DNA of 24,511 bases. Origin: Aplysia californica. Taxonomy: Eukaryota; Mollusca; Gastropoda; Aplysiida; Aplysiidae. The translations under genes were made by a program, and so were the position numbers. The first letter of the stretch is position 1. Every line of letters starts with the position of its first letter. Under the pieces are notes generated by a model. The model saw only the letters and a list, made by a program, of their open reading frames with translations, ran no database searches and was not told where the DNA came from. Where the stretch lies: the NCBI RefSeq assembly GCF_000002075.1, contig NW_004797349.1, forward strand, positions 1,335,168 through 1,359,678, written 5' to 3'. Below, in pieces: positions 1 to 9,889 of the stretch.

Positions 1-2544
1 ACGCAGGCTTACAATCACATGCTTAATATAAATGAGCAGCAATATAAACAATAATGTTAAGCTAGATACAAACTCAATGTTATTCTGTTGCATGCTCTAA
101 GGTCATATTAAGAATATTTATACAGGATGGTTAAGATGGAAGAATTTTTATGGATGATGGTAAAAATGACCTTCTGTATCTTTCGTTGTTACTGATCAGA
201 AGCGTAGGTCTTTTACCTAAAGAGTTGAAAGGAACATGTGCACAACACTCAAAACTGTTTCATTGCCACATATACCCTGTTCACCCCTTTCGAGCCACAG
301 TCATAAGCAGTCACAAGCACTGATTACGTAAGTTAACTATTACACTGGTTGAGCCTACCTCACAAATGTGAGGGGAACTAACTTCTAATAATCTCCTAAC
401 TGCTGCAAATGCTTGTTTTTTTTTCCTCGACTTTTTACAGTCCTATAATAAGATCGTTACCTCGATTATGACACTGGCTCCTGGCCGCGAAAAGCTAGAC
501 AAAAACAGCCAAATTTGAAAAAAAAAATTGACAATTGTCATGTATTACTTGTAGTATTGACATCTCTTCCTCCCTGTTTTTTGTTTGTGTATTCATATCT
601 AAAGTTAAATTTTGTGTTAGTTGGAATTAATGTTTAATGAGATACTTTCCGGATTATTTTTGCGGTTGAACTTGCAATATGAATTCAGAATTTGTTTTTA
701 TTCCTTATTCAGTGTTGCTGCCTCGAGTACGATTCTTGTGTGATATGATTATGACATCTCTATCTGGTTCCTTGTCTCACTTTGATTACCCAGTCAAACA
801 AGTCAGCCTTCGCCCCTGGTTCCCGAGTTGTTCTATGTCTTGTATTTCTTCTAAGGGCCCGAATTTGTTCTGTACAGGTATTCTGAATTTATCTTGCATT
901 CCTTTGTTTGACTGGAGTAATGCCATGTTTAGTTTCATATTCTTGTTCCTGCTCTTTGTGTTCTTTTAATCTGATTCTAAATTTTCCCACCACTGGTAAG
1001 CCTGCATGGTCTCTGTAACAGTCTGCTCCTGGGCACGTTTTGACATTTAGCATCCCTTTTATGTATCTTTTATTGATACATACATATATACATACACGAA
1101 ACCAATATTTTCTCTATTAATAAGGATGTAGTAACCACAAAACCTAATGGAAAATCTACTAATGCATATATACAATATTCAGTGTATGAATTGTAAACCC
1201 CATTTTATCAGCAGATTCACTCTTGTGCAAAGGAATAGAGCACCAAATATCGAGTAAAATATTGGTGCTTCCTAAATGTCTTTGTGTTAAGAATTTCTAA
1301 AGCTTGCATGCATTTTATGGGGCAGATGATGCCTAAATTGCTTAGTTCATGATCCCAAGTTTAAATTAAACTTTAGTTAGGATATTTATTTCTATCCATG
1401 CTGTCTGTTCCGCTTTGATTCCAATTCATTTGTATTGCTGTACTTTAGAAATTTATTTAAATGTTGGCTTTCACCCTTTGACTAGCCCATTACCATGAAG
1501 TGGTATGTATGAGCTGGGGGGGGGGTTTGTAGCTTTGTTGTTCTGTGAAATATTTATTCTTTTTGTCTGGTCCAGTAGGAAGTAGGGATCGAAACTTCTA
1601 GAGCTATGCTGCTCAAATGCTGGTGTGTAGTGGTTCACTATTTATTTTGTCACAGCTGGATCATTCGGAGAGTCTGTAGTTGAAATTCTGCTAAGAAATT
1701 CCACAAAATATGTTGTCAGTAGGCTAAAGATTGTCCGGTTTTTTTTCTTTTGAGAGAGAACTCATTTTGTCTTTCTTTTTTATTGTGTTTTGTTTGGTTT
1801 GAAAACTGTCTTGCCCAAGACCCATTCATCTTTCAAGATCCGTTTTGGTGCTAGCTTTGCTAATCTAAATCCCTTTCTGTGTGAAACAAAGTAATCTCTG
1901 CTTTCAGCTGTTCCTGTCTAGATTTCCTGCTTGGCACATGTTTCTGCTGTCACTTCTGGTTTGTTTGAGGGTCCGAAGATTTATTGCATCTCCAGGTATG
2001 GATCTTTATAGGATCAATGCTGATGTAGTGGGAGATTTATCTTACTTGTGGCATGTCTTAGTTCTGATAACATTTCCTAGGTCTTACAGGATTAACTCTA
2101 AGTCATAGAAAATTCTACATTTCTAGCTTTTGAAAGGTAATTGTTGAAAATACTGGTTGCATGGTCGATGGCTGTTTTGGCTGCTTTTATTTTGGCTTCA
2201 TAGTTTGTGCATTATTCTCCCCAAGTTCGCCATAATTTGTGGAAACTTCCTCGTGGGCACACTTATTTATAAATTAAGATTTCATGTGGAAAAGTTAGAG
2301 TATATGAAGATTTCCAAATAGACGCATAGTGTTTGAAAATTTTCTTTAGGGCTTTTACAATAGAACACATATCCTTTCTGTGGTCTGTTTTAATTTCTGT
2401 ATGTTGTGCTTTGATTTTTCAGGCTTCCATCTTTAGATCAAAAAGTTAATGTGGAAAAATTTCATTTTAAAATAACAAAAGATAATTTTCTTGTTTACTA
2501 TATAGATTGTATTATTAGTATGTTCACTCTCTTCCTGTTTCTAG
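1..2544. other. Upstream intergenic or 5' region, no gene seen
   Basis: AT-rich sequence with no exon I can support. Open frames here (for example 679-969 and 1881-2108) have the composition of random AT-rich DNA, rich in F, L, S and C, with no recognisable domain. A run of 10 G lies at 1516-1525. The promoter and first exon of the ABHD8-like gene may lie in or beyond this stretch, but I see no convincing core promoter. Confidence 0.6.
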
Positions 2545-2587
2545 GAACAAATAAGATATGCGACGCATGTGGAAGCGTCAGGAAAAG
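2545..2587 (+). other. Probable 5' leader exon of the ABHD8-like gene, with upstream ORF
   Basis: This 43-nt block is bounded by a good acceptor (pyrimidine-rich tract ending ctag at 2541-2544) and a donor (gtatgg from 2588). Joined to the acceptor ttttttccag that ends at 2774, it would form spliced leader sequence just before the main coding exon. It contains an ATG at 2558 with G at -3. Spliced to 2775 this opens a 12-codon frame, MRRMWKRQEKMP, that ends at TGA 2781-2783. That stop is in frame with, and 24 nt before, the main ATG at 2808. Exon status rests on splice signals only, without transcript support. Confidence 0.45.
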
Positions 2588-2807
2588 GTATGGCTTTTGG
2601 TCTTAAGTGTGGGTGTGAAGCATACATGTATTATACATTAATAGGACTGATTAGTGACAAAAACTTTGAGTAAATGTGTGAAACACAGGAAAACCTGGTG
2701 TAAGGTAACGTCACAACATAAGTATAGTATCATGCTCTCGATCATGATTAATCTTTTTCTTTTTTTTTTTCCAGATGCCCTGAGAAGGTTTGATACATGT
2801 CTTCACA

Positions 2808-3889
2808 ATGTTACGTCGCCAGAGAAAGAGAGTAGCACCTTTGGATGGCAGCATCACAGTTGAAGTTCGAGAGGGGAGGCATCTTAGAGTGCAGCACTTC
2901 AATGCATGCCCAAGGGATGCTAAATTTGAAAATGAGATGCAACTGTACATACAATACAGGCAAACGGGAATTCGGTCTTCCGGTCCTTTAGTGATGTCAC
3001 GGAAGCCTGTGAGTAACTTAAAAAGAAAATCAGTTGACTGTGGTGATGAGAGACTTCAAAATTCTCATCCGAATTTCATTCAAGACAAGAATGAAATGTG
3101 TTCTGGGAAAAAAACCATTGGGTTGGATAAAGTAGCTGCATGTGCTACTGATGATGCGGTGGTGTCCTTAAAACGTGATCCTGAGAGCCCTAAAAGTGGT
3201 ACTAGAATATTGGACAGTGCATCTCTTTCAAGCAGTGTGTTTTCTAGTCCATCTCACCAGACAGCATCAGAACATGTTAGATCTGCATCGAGTGTTCAGT
3301 TAGCTTTACATGTCAAAAATCAACAACAACAACAGCAGACATTGATTCAAAAGATTCAGACAAGCCTCCCAGCTGATATTGCTGAGACTGAATCTGAAAG
3401 TAAAGATCAGAACAGTTGGACCAATGTACCAGAGTCGACAAAAGAGAATGTTGGGGATGGTCTTGCACAGGACAATATAGTAGCACTTAGCTCTACGGGT
3501 CCATTCACTCTAGAGGCAATGACAAATCAAGTTTCTGTACATTCCACTTCTGTAAATAGCCAAAGCCACAAGACAGGCCAGGACCCTCAGCCACCAGCTC
3601 CTGAAGACGGGGCCAACAATGTGGATTCTGTTGAACCTACAGTGCATAAGGATTTAGCATTGTTTTTCATTCATGGTGTTGGAGGATCTTCAGACATTTG
3701 GTGTGCTCAGACAAAATATTTTTCTGATCTGGGCTTCGAGGTTATTCTTCCTGACCTAATAGGTCATGGCTTTAGTGGTACCCCGAAGCAGGCTAAAGCT
3801 TACCACTTCAAGGAAATCGCTGCTGACTTGGAGAGCCTCTTTGATAAATACTGCAAAAGAAAAAATGTCGTCATTGGCCATTCATATGG
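2808..3889 (+). CDS. ABHD8: ABHD8-like alpha/beta-hydrolase, coding exon 1 (residues 1-361)
   Basis: First of four coding exons (2808-3889, 4638-4805, 7212-7419, 8334-8633) that join to a 585-residue protein. The start is the first ATG after an in-frame TGA at 2781, with A at -3; the exon's acceptor ends at 2774. Residues 14-31 (VEVREGRHLRVQHF core) match the short conserved N-terminal segment of ABHD8 as I remember it. Residues about 60-275 are a low-complexity Ser/Thr/Gln-rich linker with a Q6 tract at 172-177. The hydrolase fold starts near 280 with LALFFIHGVGGSSDIW (HGVGG at 289-293, oxyanion type) and continues through PDLIGHGFSGTP to the nucleophile elbow GHSYG with Ser359. Human ABHD8 is about 439 residues, so the linker accounts for the extra length. 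ABHD8 is a predicted serine hydrolase whose substrate is not firmly known. The donor gtaaga splits the last Gly codon of the elbow (GG|T). Confidence 0.92.
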
Positions 3890-4637
3890 GTAAGAGTAAA
3901 ACAGATGGAAATTTTCAAAATTCGTTTTTGTAATATTGCAATTCAAAAGAAATTATGCAGGGTTTTTTTGTTTTGTTTGGGGGTTTTATTTTATTTTTTT
4001 ATTTTTTTTTTGGGGGGGGGGTTCCATGTATGTACTACCTATACTGCATAACTACATGTATGCTTATTGCCAAAGGAAGGCCTCTTTTAACATAAATGGT
4101 TGGTTACTAGTTATAACAATTGCGGTACTCCCATTGCTCTTCTGTGCCTCACTAAAAATCTCCGACAGAGTTTCTTTATTGAGATTACCAACACCATCTA
4201 GTTACAGTAACATATAACTCTTTTAAAAAAAATTCTTAGTAGCTAATGAGTCCTGTCAAGATGATCGAAAAGTAAGGAACCATTGTGCAGTGCCTTATAA
4301 AGAATAAGAAGAGCTGACTTTGAAAGAAAAGGAAAATGGGAACTTTTTTTTTCCAATTGATTCCTTAATATTTACAGCATGTGAAAATTGCAATTTGATC
4401 AGGTGTCAGTGACTCCAAAGTACACTTACAGGAGGATGCTGTTGTGAAGAGAAAAAGCATAATATTTTCTGAACTTTTAAAGAAATTGTGTTGGCTGTCA
4501 TTTAAGACTCCCTTCAGCAAAGAAATCAAAGCTGATCACACAACATAATTGTGTGCATGATGTTTCAAAGTATTTTTGTATGGCTTGTCTCAGTTATTCT
4601 TATTACCAGTATGTATGTTTTTCTTTATGCCTTCCAG
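3890..4637 (+). other. Intron 1 of the ABHD8-like gene
   Basis: 748-nt GT-AG intron (gtaagagt ... ttatgccttccag) in phase 2. It begins two codons after the catalytic serine. It holds T-rich sequence and a run of 10 G at 4012-4021, with no other feature. Confidence 0.85.
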
Positions 4638-4805
4638 TGCATCTTTTGCATCACATCTTGGGCGCTATCGCCCTCGGAGAGTCTCAAAGTTAATTCTCAT
4701 CAGCGGTGGACCTCCTACTCCTCTTGCCCCTCAACCAGGAGTGTTCAGTCTACCAACATGCCTTCTTACGTGCATCAGTCCTTGTCTTAGGAGGGGTTTC
4801 TACAA
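4638..4805 (+). CDS. ABHD8: ABHD8-like hydrolase, coding exon 2 (residues 361-417)
   Basis: 168-nt exon between acceptor ccttccag and donor gtaagt. Its first base completes Gly361 and its last two bases begin Lys417. It encodes the segment after the nucleophile elbow, including KLILISGGPPTPLAP, VFSLPTCLLTC and ISPCLRRGFYK. These align well with the remembered vertebrate ABHD8 segment INGGGPTALEP ... [21 protein letters not shown], including the conserved Cys and Pro positions. This region forms the strand after the catalytic Ser and the start of the cap. Low-complexity frames overlapping it in the other phase are shadows. Confidence 0.93.
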
Positions 4806-6218
4806 GTAAGTACCTTTTCCTTTGACTACTACCGCGGACTGTAGTCTATATAACTGCATCAGCTTGTTCCTCACAATAATAATGTGAAATAAACCTTTTT
4901 TATTCTACATTACTGTTCGTCATGTATAGAACACATAGTTGGATAAACACAGATAGACTTGACAGAAAGAATTTGATTATAAATCATATGCTCATTAAAT
5001 AAGCCACACCAACTCTCTCATGGCAAGCACCATCATCTAAAAGTTACCCTTTTTTTTTTTCACAGTCAAAATTTAAAAAATTTTAGTACTCTTGAATTGC
5101 CACTATTAAAAAGGTCTCTAATCTCACTATCATTCATCTCAGTTACATCGTCTCCATCATGTCTCCATCATGCAAGTCACACAGTTTGTCAGATTGTTCT
5201 CTTGGTCGGCCCCACAGTTTTTTTTCGTGGGGGGGCTTTTGAACCTTATCCGTACACCCTGGGGTCATTTTGTACCCCCGGGGTTGTATTCTTCTCATTT
5301 TAGAATACTTCGAGTACGAAGATCTCTTTGAAACTTTTAGTATTTCTCAAAAAATCATTTTGACAAAACTGCTATGCAAAGGGTACGGATCGGATTAACA
5401 GTTATTTCCTCTTTGGAAAGTGGTGGCACAGAGTTCCCCACGTCGTATGGATACTATAGTAAAATACCATGTACGGAGAGGGTTAAAATCCTAATTTTTG
5501 TATGTCATTGGGCAGTCATTGATAAGAAGCCTCATCTTTTTAGGTAGAAAGTTATATCTTATATATACTTTATACTAATTGATCTTCAAAGTAAGATTTG
5601 TTGGGGGGTTTTCAATGACATGCGTAACAGTTGGCAAGTACATCCTCAAAGTCAGATGATTATTTGCCCTAGAAAACTCCCCAGGGATCAGTCATTGATA
5701 AAAGATGTAAATTCAATGGGATGAGCCTTCAGTCGAAGAATAGAAATATGAGACATCGAAAACTCTCAACATCTCACTTGACGTGACTGATTGGTATAGT
5801 AAGAGAAAGAAGTTACTTTGAGATTAGCATTGTTTTCTAGTTTGTTGATCTAATTTTGTGACTACTAATTATTGATGCTGTTAGAAAAAGGAGTACCTTC
5901 CAGGTTTTTCTACTGATCTCTTAAGTAGGTGTCAAACAGACTTTAAACTAATTTTTCTTGCGACAGTTACTAAATATGTAAGTTACATTGTGGAAGAGGA
6001 GGTGCTCCTTTAACTTAACTTGTTGAAAATTAAGGATCCACTAGCATCTTTGTAAGGTTAAACAAGATTTCACACTAACAAGTGAAACATAAGATGTAAA
6101 AACTTAATGTTTTACAGGCATCTTTGTATCATGAAAGCAGAATTTCTATCAATAGATACAAATTTATTTTTAAGTTTATGTGATTTAGTCAGAAAGCCAG
6201 TCACATAAAGAAGACTTA

Positions 6219-6936
6219 AGCGGAGCACAAAGAGAACCCTTGCTCACGATAAAAGTGAGCGCGTTGGGACACACGTGTGAAATGTCACTCAAAAGTTGCT
6301 TGTTGCGCACACACAGCATGCTCTCTTTATGGCGCCTGAGATTTCAAGCGATGCTTGAAAGGCGCAAAGAATCAAAAGTTAATTCTTTTTGGCTTGCAAG
6401 CGTGTACTTGGTACCGACCCCCATTGTTGTCTGGCTGTCTGGTCACAACTTGTGTGGTTCAGAATGTATTTTCTCTCAGTCTCAGTGACAAAAGCACCAA
6501 AATTGATGTCGAGTCTTTGGTATCAGCCGTGTTTAAAAAACCTGCAATTAGGGACAAGAGAAGGAAAGACCACGCAGATGTACTTGAATGTCTCTTGGCT
6601 CATTCTCAGGTAGGACTGAAAACGAGAAGGGCTTTTAAGTAAAGGAAACAAATGGTGATATTCACCTTCCACTCGCCTCCTTTTATTTATCTCATGAACC
6701 CCCCCATTCTTTTGCGATTTCCTCGGATAATTTTCGGCAAAACACTGTCTAGCAACAACAGTTCGTCTTCACTCGAATCCGCCATGGCGCCAAATGCCCA
6801 AGTTATGATCAGTCGCAACCGCGATTTGCAATCTATCTTTGTGTACACCTCAACGACAAGCAAGCGCTTTCTTCCCTAGAGCTCGCTTTATCGCGCTCGC
6901 TTTTATCGCGAGCAAGCGTTCTCTTTGTGCGTACCT
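6219..6936 (+). mobile_element. PIF/Harbinger-like DNA transposon remnant with TIRs and a MADF fragment
   Basis: The ends form an inverted repeat. The left end and the reverse complement of the right end share GCACAAAGAGAAC, and the match continues for 39 nt (about 6225-6263 against 6930-6892) with three mismatches. Each TIR itself contains a small palindrome (GCTCGC ... GCGAGC on the right). The outermost 6 nt are less alike. The flanks carry TTA at 6216-6218 and TTA at 6937-6939, a 3-bp target duplication typical of PIF/Harbinger. Inside, on the + strand, lies part of a MADF (Adf-1-type Myb/SANT) domain, and such proteins are known partners in Harbinger-type elements. At 718 bp it lacks a transposase and is non-autonomous or internally deleted. 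The superfamily is inferred from TSD plus MADF. Confidence 0.6.
6487..6642 (+). pseudogene. MADF-domain fragment inside the Harbinger-like element
   Basis: Frame beginning DKSTKIDVESLVSAVFKKP and continuing AIRDKRRKDHAD. This matches the N-terminal half of a MADF domain (family pattern: acidic start, LI..V, then P.(I/L)WDKR.KDY.D). The usually conserved Trp of the WD(K/R) motif reads Arg here, explained by TGG to AGG. After DHAD the homology is lost (VLECLLAHSQVG), so the second half of the domain is missing, displaced by a deletion, or in another exon: CTCATTCTCAG followed by GTAGG could be a donor at 6610. No ATG lies directly before it. I treat it as a transposon-derived pseudogene and not a host exon. 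Confidence 0.5.
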
Positions 6937-7211
6937 TTACACAGGAAACTTTGCAAATAGTTTGATAGAAATAGCACTACTCCTAATCTATCAGTCTTGA
7001 ATTAAGTTTGAATTTGAATGGCTCACCACCTACCTGCCTTACATTTGTCCTATAAAAGAGGAATTTTAAATTGCTGTTTCAGCCTGTTTCAACAGGGGAG
7101 GCCAACCCAGATGATACAACAACAAAAAATTTTAATGTTTCTATTTCCGTTTAAAGAAAAACTCACCTTCACACTTCAACCACAGTTGTGTTCTGTCTTT
7201 AATCATTGCAG

Positions 7212-7419
7212 AGGAGCCTTCCATAACAAAAGAACTCCGGTGTTGCCCAAAGAAGAGGCATTTAACATCCCAACCTACGTCCTTCAGAATACAATGAATG
7301 GACAGGACTGGCCAGAAGGGGATGAGATTTTCCATAACTGGCTCACCTGTCCTTGCCTCTTGGTCTACGGGTCCGAGGACAAACTTGTGTCGCTGAAGGA
7401 AGAACAGGAGATGGCAGAG
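7212..7419 (+). CDS. ABHD8: ABHD8-like hydrolase, coding exon 3 (residues 417-486)
   Basis: 208-nt exon between acceptor cattgcag and donor gtacaa. Its first base completes Lys417 and it ends in phase 0 after MAE. It encodes KGAFHNKRTPVLPKEEAFNI, then the cap-region motif MNGQDWPEGDEIFHNWLT (the WPEGDE motif is a hallmark shared with ABHD8), then CPCLLVYGSEDKLVSLKEEQ, where Asp473 in SEDK is the expected acidic triad member. The reading frame that continues past 7419 is intron sequence and does not resemble the family. Confidence 0.93.
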
Positions 7420-8333
7420 GTACAAACCACGTATGATTCAATGTCAATACGAGTAAATCGGTCCACAAGAGAAAGTTGTCACACTTTCTGTGTGTCAAAA
7501 TGGCTTTGTAACTTAGACATGTCAAAGCATGTTAAAAGCAGAATATGTGAGGCATCATGGTGAAATCAAGCGCTCGTCAAAAAAATGAAATATGAGAAAT
7601 CTGCATTTTTCTGCCAGTTTGTCAATTTTTATCAAATTTTTATTAACCTTTTATTTGTCTAATTAAAAACATTATATCGGTATGGATTTTACAGAACAAT
7701 TTTGATTAAAGGCACAAATATTGCAGATTTCTGTTTCCAAGAACTCTCAATATATACGGAAGTTGCCGAACTTTGGCAACCATTTTCTTGCTAATTTTAC
7801 CTCTAAAACCAGTCGATCCTTACCTTCTTTATAAACAAATATCTCAACTTCTATTCAAGACAGATGGATACTTCTTTCCTGAAAAGCATGTCGAATGAAA
7901 AAGCTTTTAGCTGATACCAATAACTCTATATGCCCAAAAATTGACAAGCGCCTGGTTCCACCGCGTCGTGACACATATAAACTCATTCCATGTATAGTAT
8001 AACGGTTTTATCTGCACTGCATGACGCTGCATGATGATGATGTTCTTGTCAACACCTGGTCTATTTACTGCAAATGTATGTATGTGTGTATTTCTGTATG
8101 TCTGTAATGTATGTGAACACTTTTGTGTGTGGGTGTATGTGAGTGGGTGAGTGTGCATTGAGATGCATGTGTGTCTGTATATTTGTGTGTGTGTGTGTGA
8201 TATGTTGTGTATTTGTGAGTGTGAACATTGTGCATGTTTATATCATGAAGGCAATGAGGAAATAAACCAGAACTACTCGAGTTTTAAATTCTAAACATTT
8301 GTTTACATTTTTTATATTCCACTCTGTCCTCAG
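7420..8333 (+). other. Intron 3 of the ABHD8-like gene
   Basis: 914-nt GT-AG intron (gtacaaac ... ctgtcctcag), phase 0. Its 3' half holds a TG-rich degenerate microsatellite (listed separately). Nothing else recognised. Confidence 0.85.
8074..8238 (+). repeat. TG-rich degenerate microsatellite
   Basis: About 165 nt of interrupted TG/TATG repeat, with the cleanest run (TG)8 near 8184-8199. It lies inside intron 3 of the ABHD8-like gene. Confidence 0.85.
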
Positions 8334-8633
8334 ACAATCTTTGACTCACATCTAGAAGTCATACAGGACGCCAGCCACATGGTGATGATGGAAGCCCCTG
8401 ATGACGTCAATCAGCTGATACATGCATTCATCTTACAATCCTCCAGCCTCGTCAGCCCAACAGCTCGCAATAACAACGCAACGACCAACGCAAGCATCTC
8501 TGACACACCCCGGGAACCTCCACCTCCTTTGAGCCAAAGGTCAAAAAGCAGACTTTCGCAGAGATCCCTAAAATCTGGTAAAGGGCAGAGATCTCTACCA
8601 CATAATTTGTTAAGTAAAAGTTTTAAGACGTAG
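8334..8633 (+). CDS. ABHD8: ABHD8-like hydrolase, final coding exon (residues 487-585)
   Basis: 300-nt terminal exon after acceptor tgtcctcag, ending at TAG 8631-8633. It opens TIFDSHLEVIQDASHMVMME, where His501 in ASHMV completes the Ser359/Asp473/His501 triad. APDDVNQLIHAFIL then ends the fold, matching ABHD8 ([21 protein letters not shown] as remembered). Residues about 520-585 form a Ser/Thr/Asn-rich, basic tail (REPPPPLSQRSKSRLSQRSL) with no recognised domain. The vertebrate protein also ends in a short variable tail. All four exons sum to 1758 nt, an exact multiple of three with no internal stop. Confidence 0.93.
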   Translation, partial: TIFDSHLEVIQDASHMVMMEAPDDVNQLIHAFILQSSSLVSPTARNNNATTNASISDTPREPPPPLSQRSKSRLSQRSLKSGKGQRSLPHNLLSKSFKT

Positions 8634-9344
8634 CACAATATTATATTTCGGCAGCTTGCCATGAGAATGGCTTTATTCAGACCTATGACAAATTCAAACT
8701 GAGCCACGTTGGCATTCCTCACACAATGGCATACTGTCAGGTCATGAAATGGTGTAAATACTCAGACAAATTTCCAAATTATATTTAAATCTTTATCGTT
8801 TATGTCAGGGAAAAAACAAAGTGTCGCAAGCAATCCACGTAAGTTTGTTTGGATGTTTTTTACACCAGAGACAAAAAACTAGTTTTTGATTGTGATATTC
8901 ATATCAGGAATCATGAAAAGCAAGAAAATGTAAGCTTTGACTTTGACTATAGCATTAAACTGCATTTTTGTGATGTTGAAAGGTGCATCTTTGACAGAGC
9001 CTTGGGAGGGTGTAAAAATAGAAAATTCAAAAAATTTGGACTTACACGGATTGCTTGCAACAGCTGTGATATCTGGAAAGTTTTTTTCGATCCTGTGAAA
9101 ACTGTGATAAAATTACCTAGGCCAATACCCTAGTGTGTTGACAATATGTGTTGTTGGTTTCTCGTGATATACATTACTGTAAGAATAACGTGCTTGTGTT
9201 TCCCTCAACCCAAAGTTTGGATGACAATGGATCTCCCCATACAAGATTAAAGCATCTTGGTCAATGAAAAGCTGAGCTCAGCTTTACTGTGCTAACACAT
9301 TCTCAAAGCATGGTATATTATTAGATCATTGGAATTATATCTGA
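8634..9344 (+). other. Probable 3' UTR and downstream flank of the ABHD8-like gene
   Basis: No coding signal. The 3' UTR must begin at 8634. An ATTAAA at 9246-9251 is a possible polyadenylation signal; its use cannot be judged from sequence. The frame at 8849-9133 has no recognisable similarity. Confidence 0.4.
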
Positions 9345-9530
9345 GCGACTTTGGTGGTCCAGTCACCATTAGGCTGATGGGCTTGCAACCGAAAGGTTGT
9401 AAGTTTGAACCTCGTCAGAGGCCCACCAACATTGTGTTTTTTAGGAAAGACACTTTACACTTACACAAATGTTCCTCACTTCACCAAGATGGGAATGGGT
9501 ATCCAGCTACAGACAGTGAAAGATCATGTT
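9345..9530 (+). mobile_element. tRNA-derived SINE
   Basis: A tRNA-like head at 9353-9427 has paired ends (GGTGGTC... and ...GGCCCACC), an anticodon-type hairpin CAACC-GAAA-GGTTG, an A-box-like TGGTCCAGTCAC at 9355-9366 and a B-box-like GTTTGAACC at 9403-9411 (consensus GWTCRANNC, one change). A body follows at about 9444-9525 with TTCCTCACTTCACC and GGGAATGGGTATCC. That body resembles a central domain shared by SINEs of molluscs and other invertebrates (I think of the Nin-DC/Meta group, from memory). The head is diverged and the copy looks old; no clean terminal duplication was found. Confidence 0.7.
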
Positions 9531-9756
9531 AGCTTGTTTTCTATTTTTCTTTTTTTGCTTTCCATAGCTAGATCTCAGAGGTAGTTGACTGCTGGTTCTT
9601 CAAACTGCAGTGCAAGTGATTTTTATGTATCTGATCAGTTTTTGTACTTCGTAATGCTCCTTGCTTTCAGGCAGCCACATCCTGATTTCAAAAGTATTTT
9701 TTAATACTGACTAGAGTATTTTCAGGTTTTGGTAGAAATTAATTTTGAATGCATGG

Positions 9757-9870
9757 GTGGCGGCCTAAGCATACTCTTATTAATTGTAGGGCCACCAAGA
9801 GATCTTTAACGTGTGCAGCTTGCATTTGGGACCTCCAAGATTTTTCACCCTTATCCAAGAAGGCTAGTTG
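9757..9870. repeat. Candidate interspersed repeat, unclassified
   Basis: The segment around AGATCTTTAACGTGTGCAGC and GGGACCTCCAAG resembles a motif I remember as frequent in marine invertebrate genomes. It sits just beyond the 3' end of the LINE at 9890-10405 and might be that element's 3' UTR or a separate repeat. Confidence 0.25.
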
Positions 9871-9889
9871 TTCAACCTCTGTCTTGCCC

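Larger units (their letters stand above)
4806..7211 (+). other. Intron 2 of the ABHD8-like gene, carrying a transposon
   Basis: 2406-nt GT-AG intron (gtaagtac ... aatcattgcag), phase 2. It contains the Harbinger-like element at 6219-6936 described separately. The rest is AT-rich. A C/G-run patch around 5205-5290 was examined and not recognised. Confidence 0.85.

Noticed and set aside
679-969. 96-codon open frame in the upstream region
   Set aside because: Rich in F, L, S and C as random AT-rich DNA gives; no domain, no splice support.
2790-2807. Six-codon N-terminal extension from TTG at 2790 (reading LIHVFT) before the ATG
   Set aside because: TTG is not a usual eukaryotic start. The first ATG after the in-frame TGA at 2781 is at 2808 and has a suitable context.
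5205-5290. Patch with G and C runs (CCCCACAG, GGGGGGG, CCCCCGGGG)
   Set aside because: Looks unusual but has no repeat ends, no ORF of note and no match I can recall; likely simple low-complexity intron sequence.
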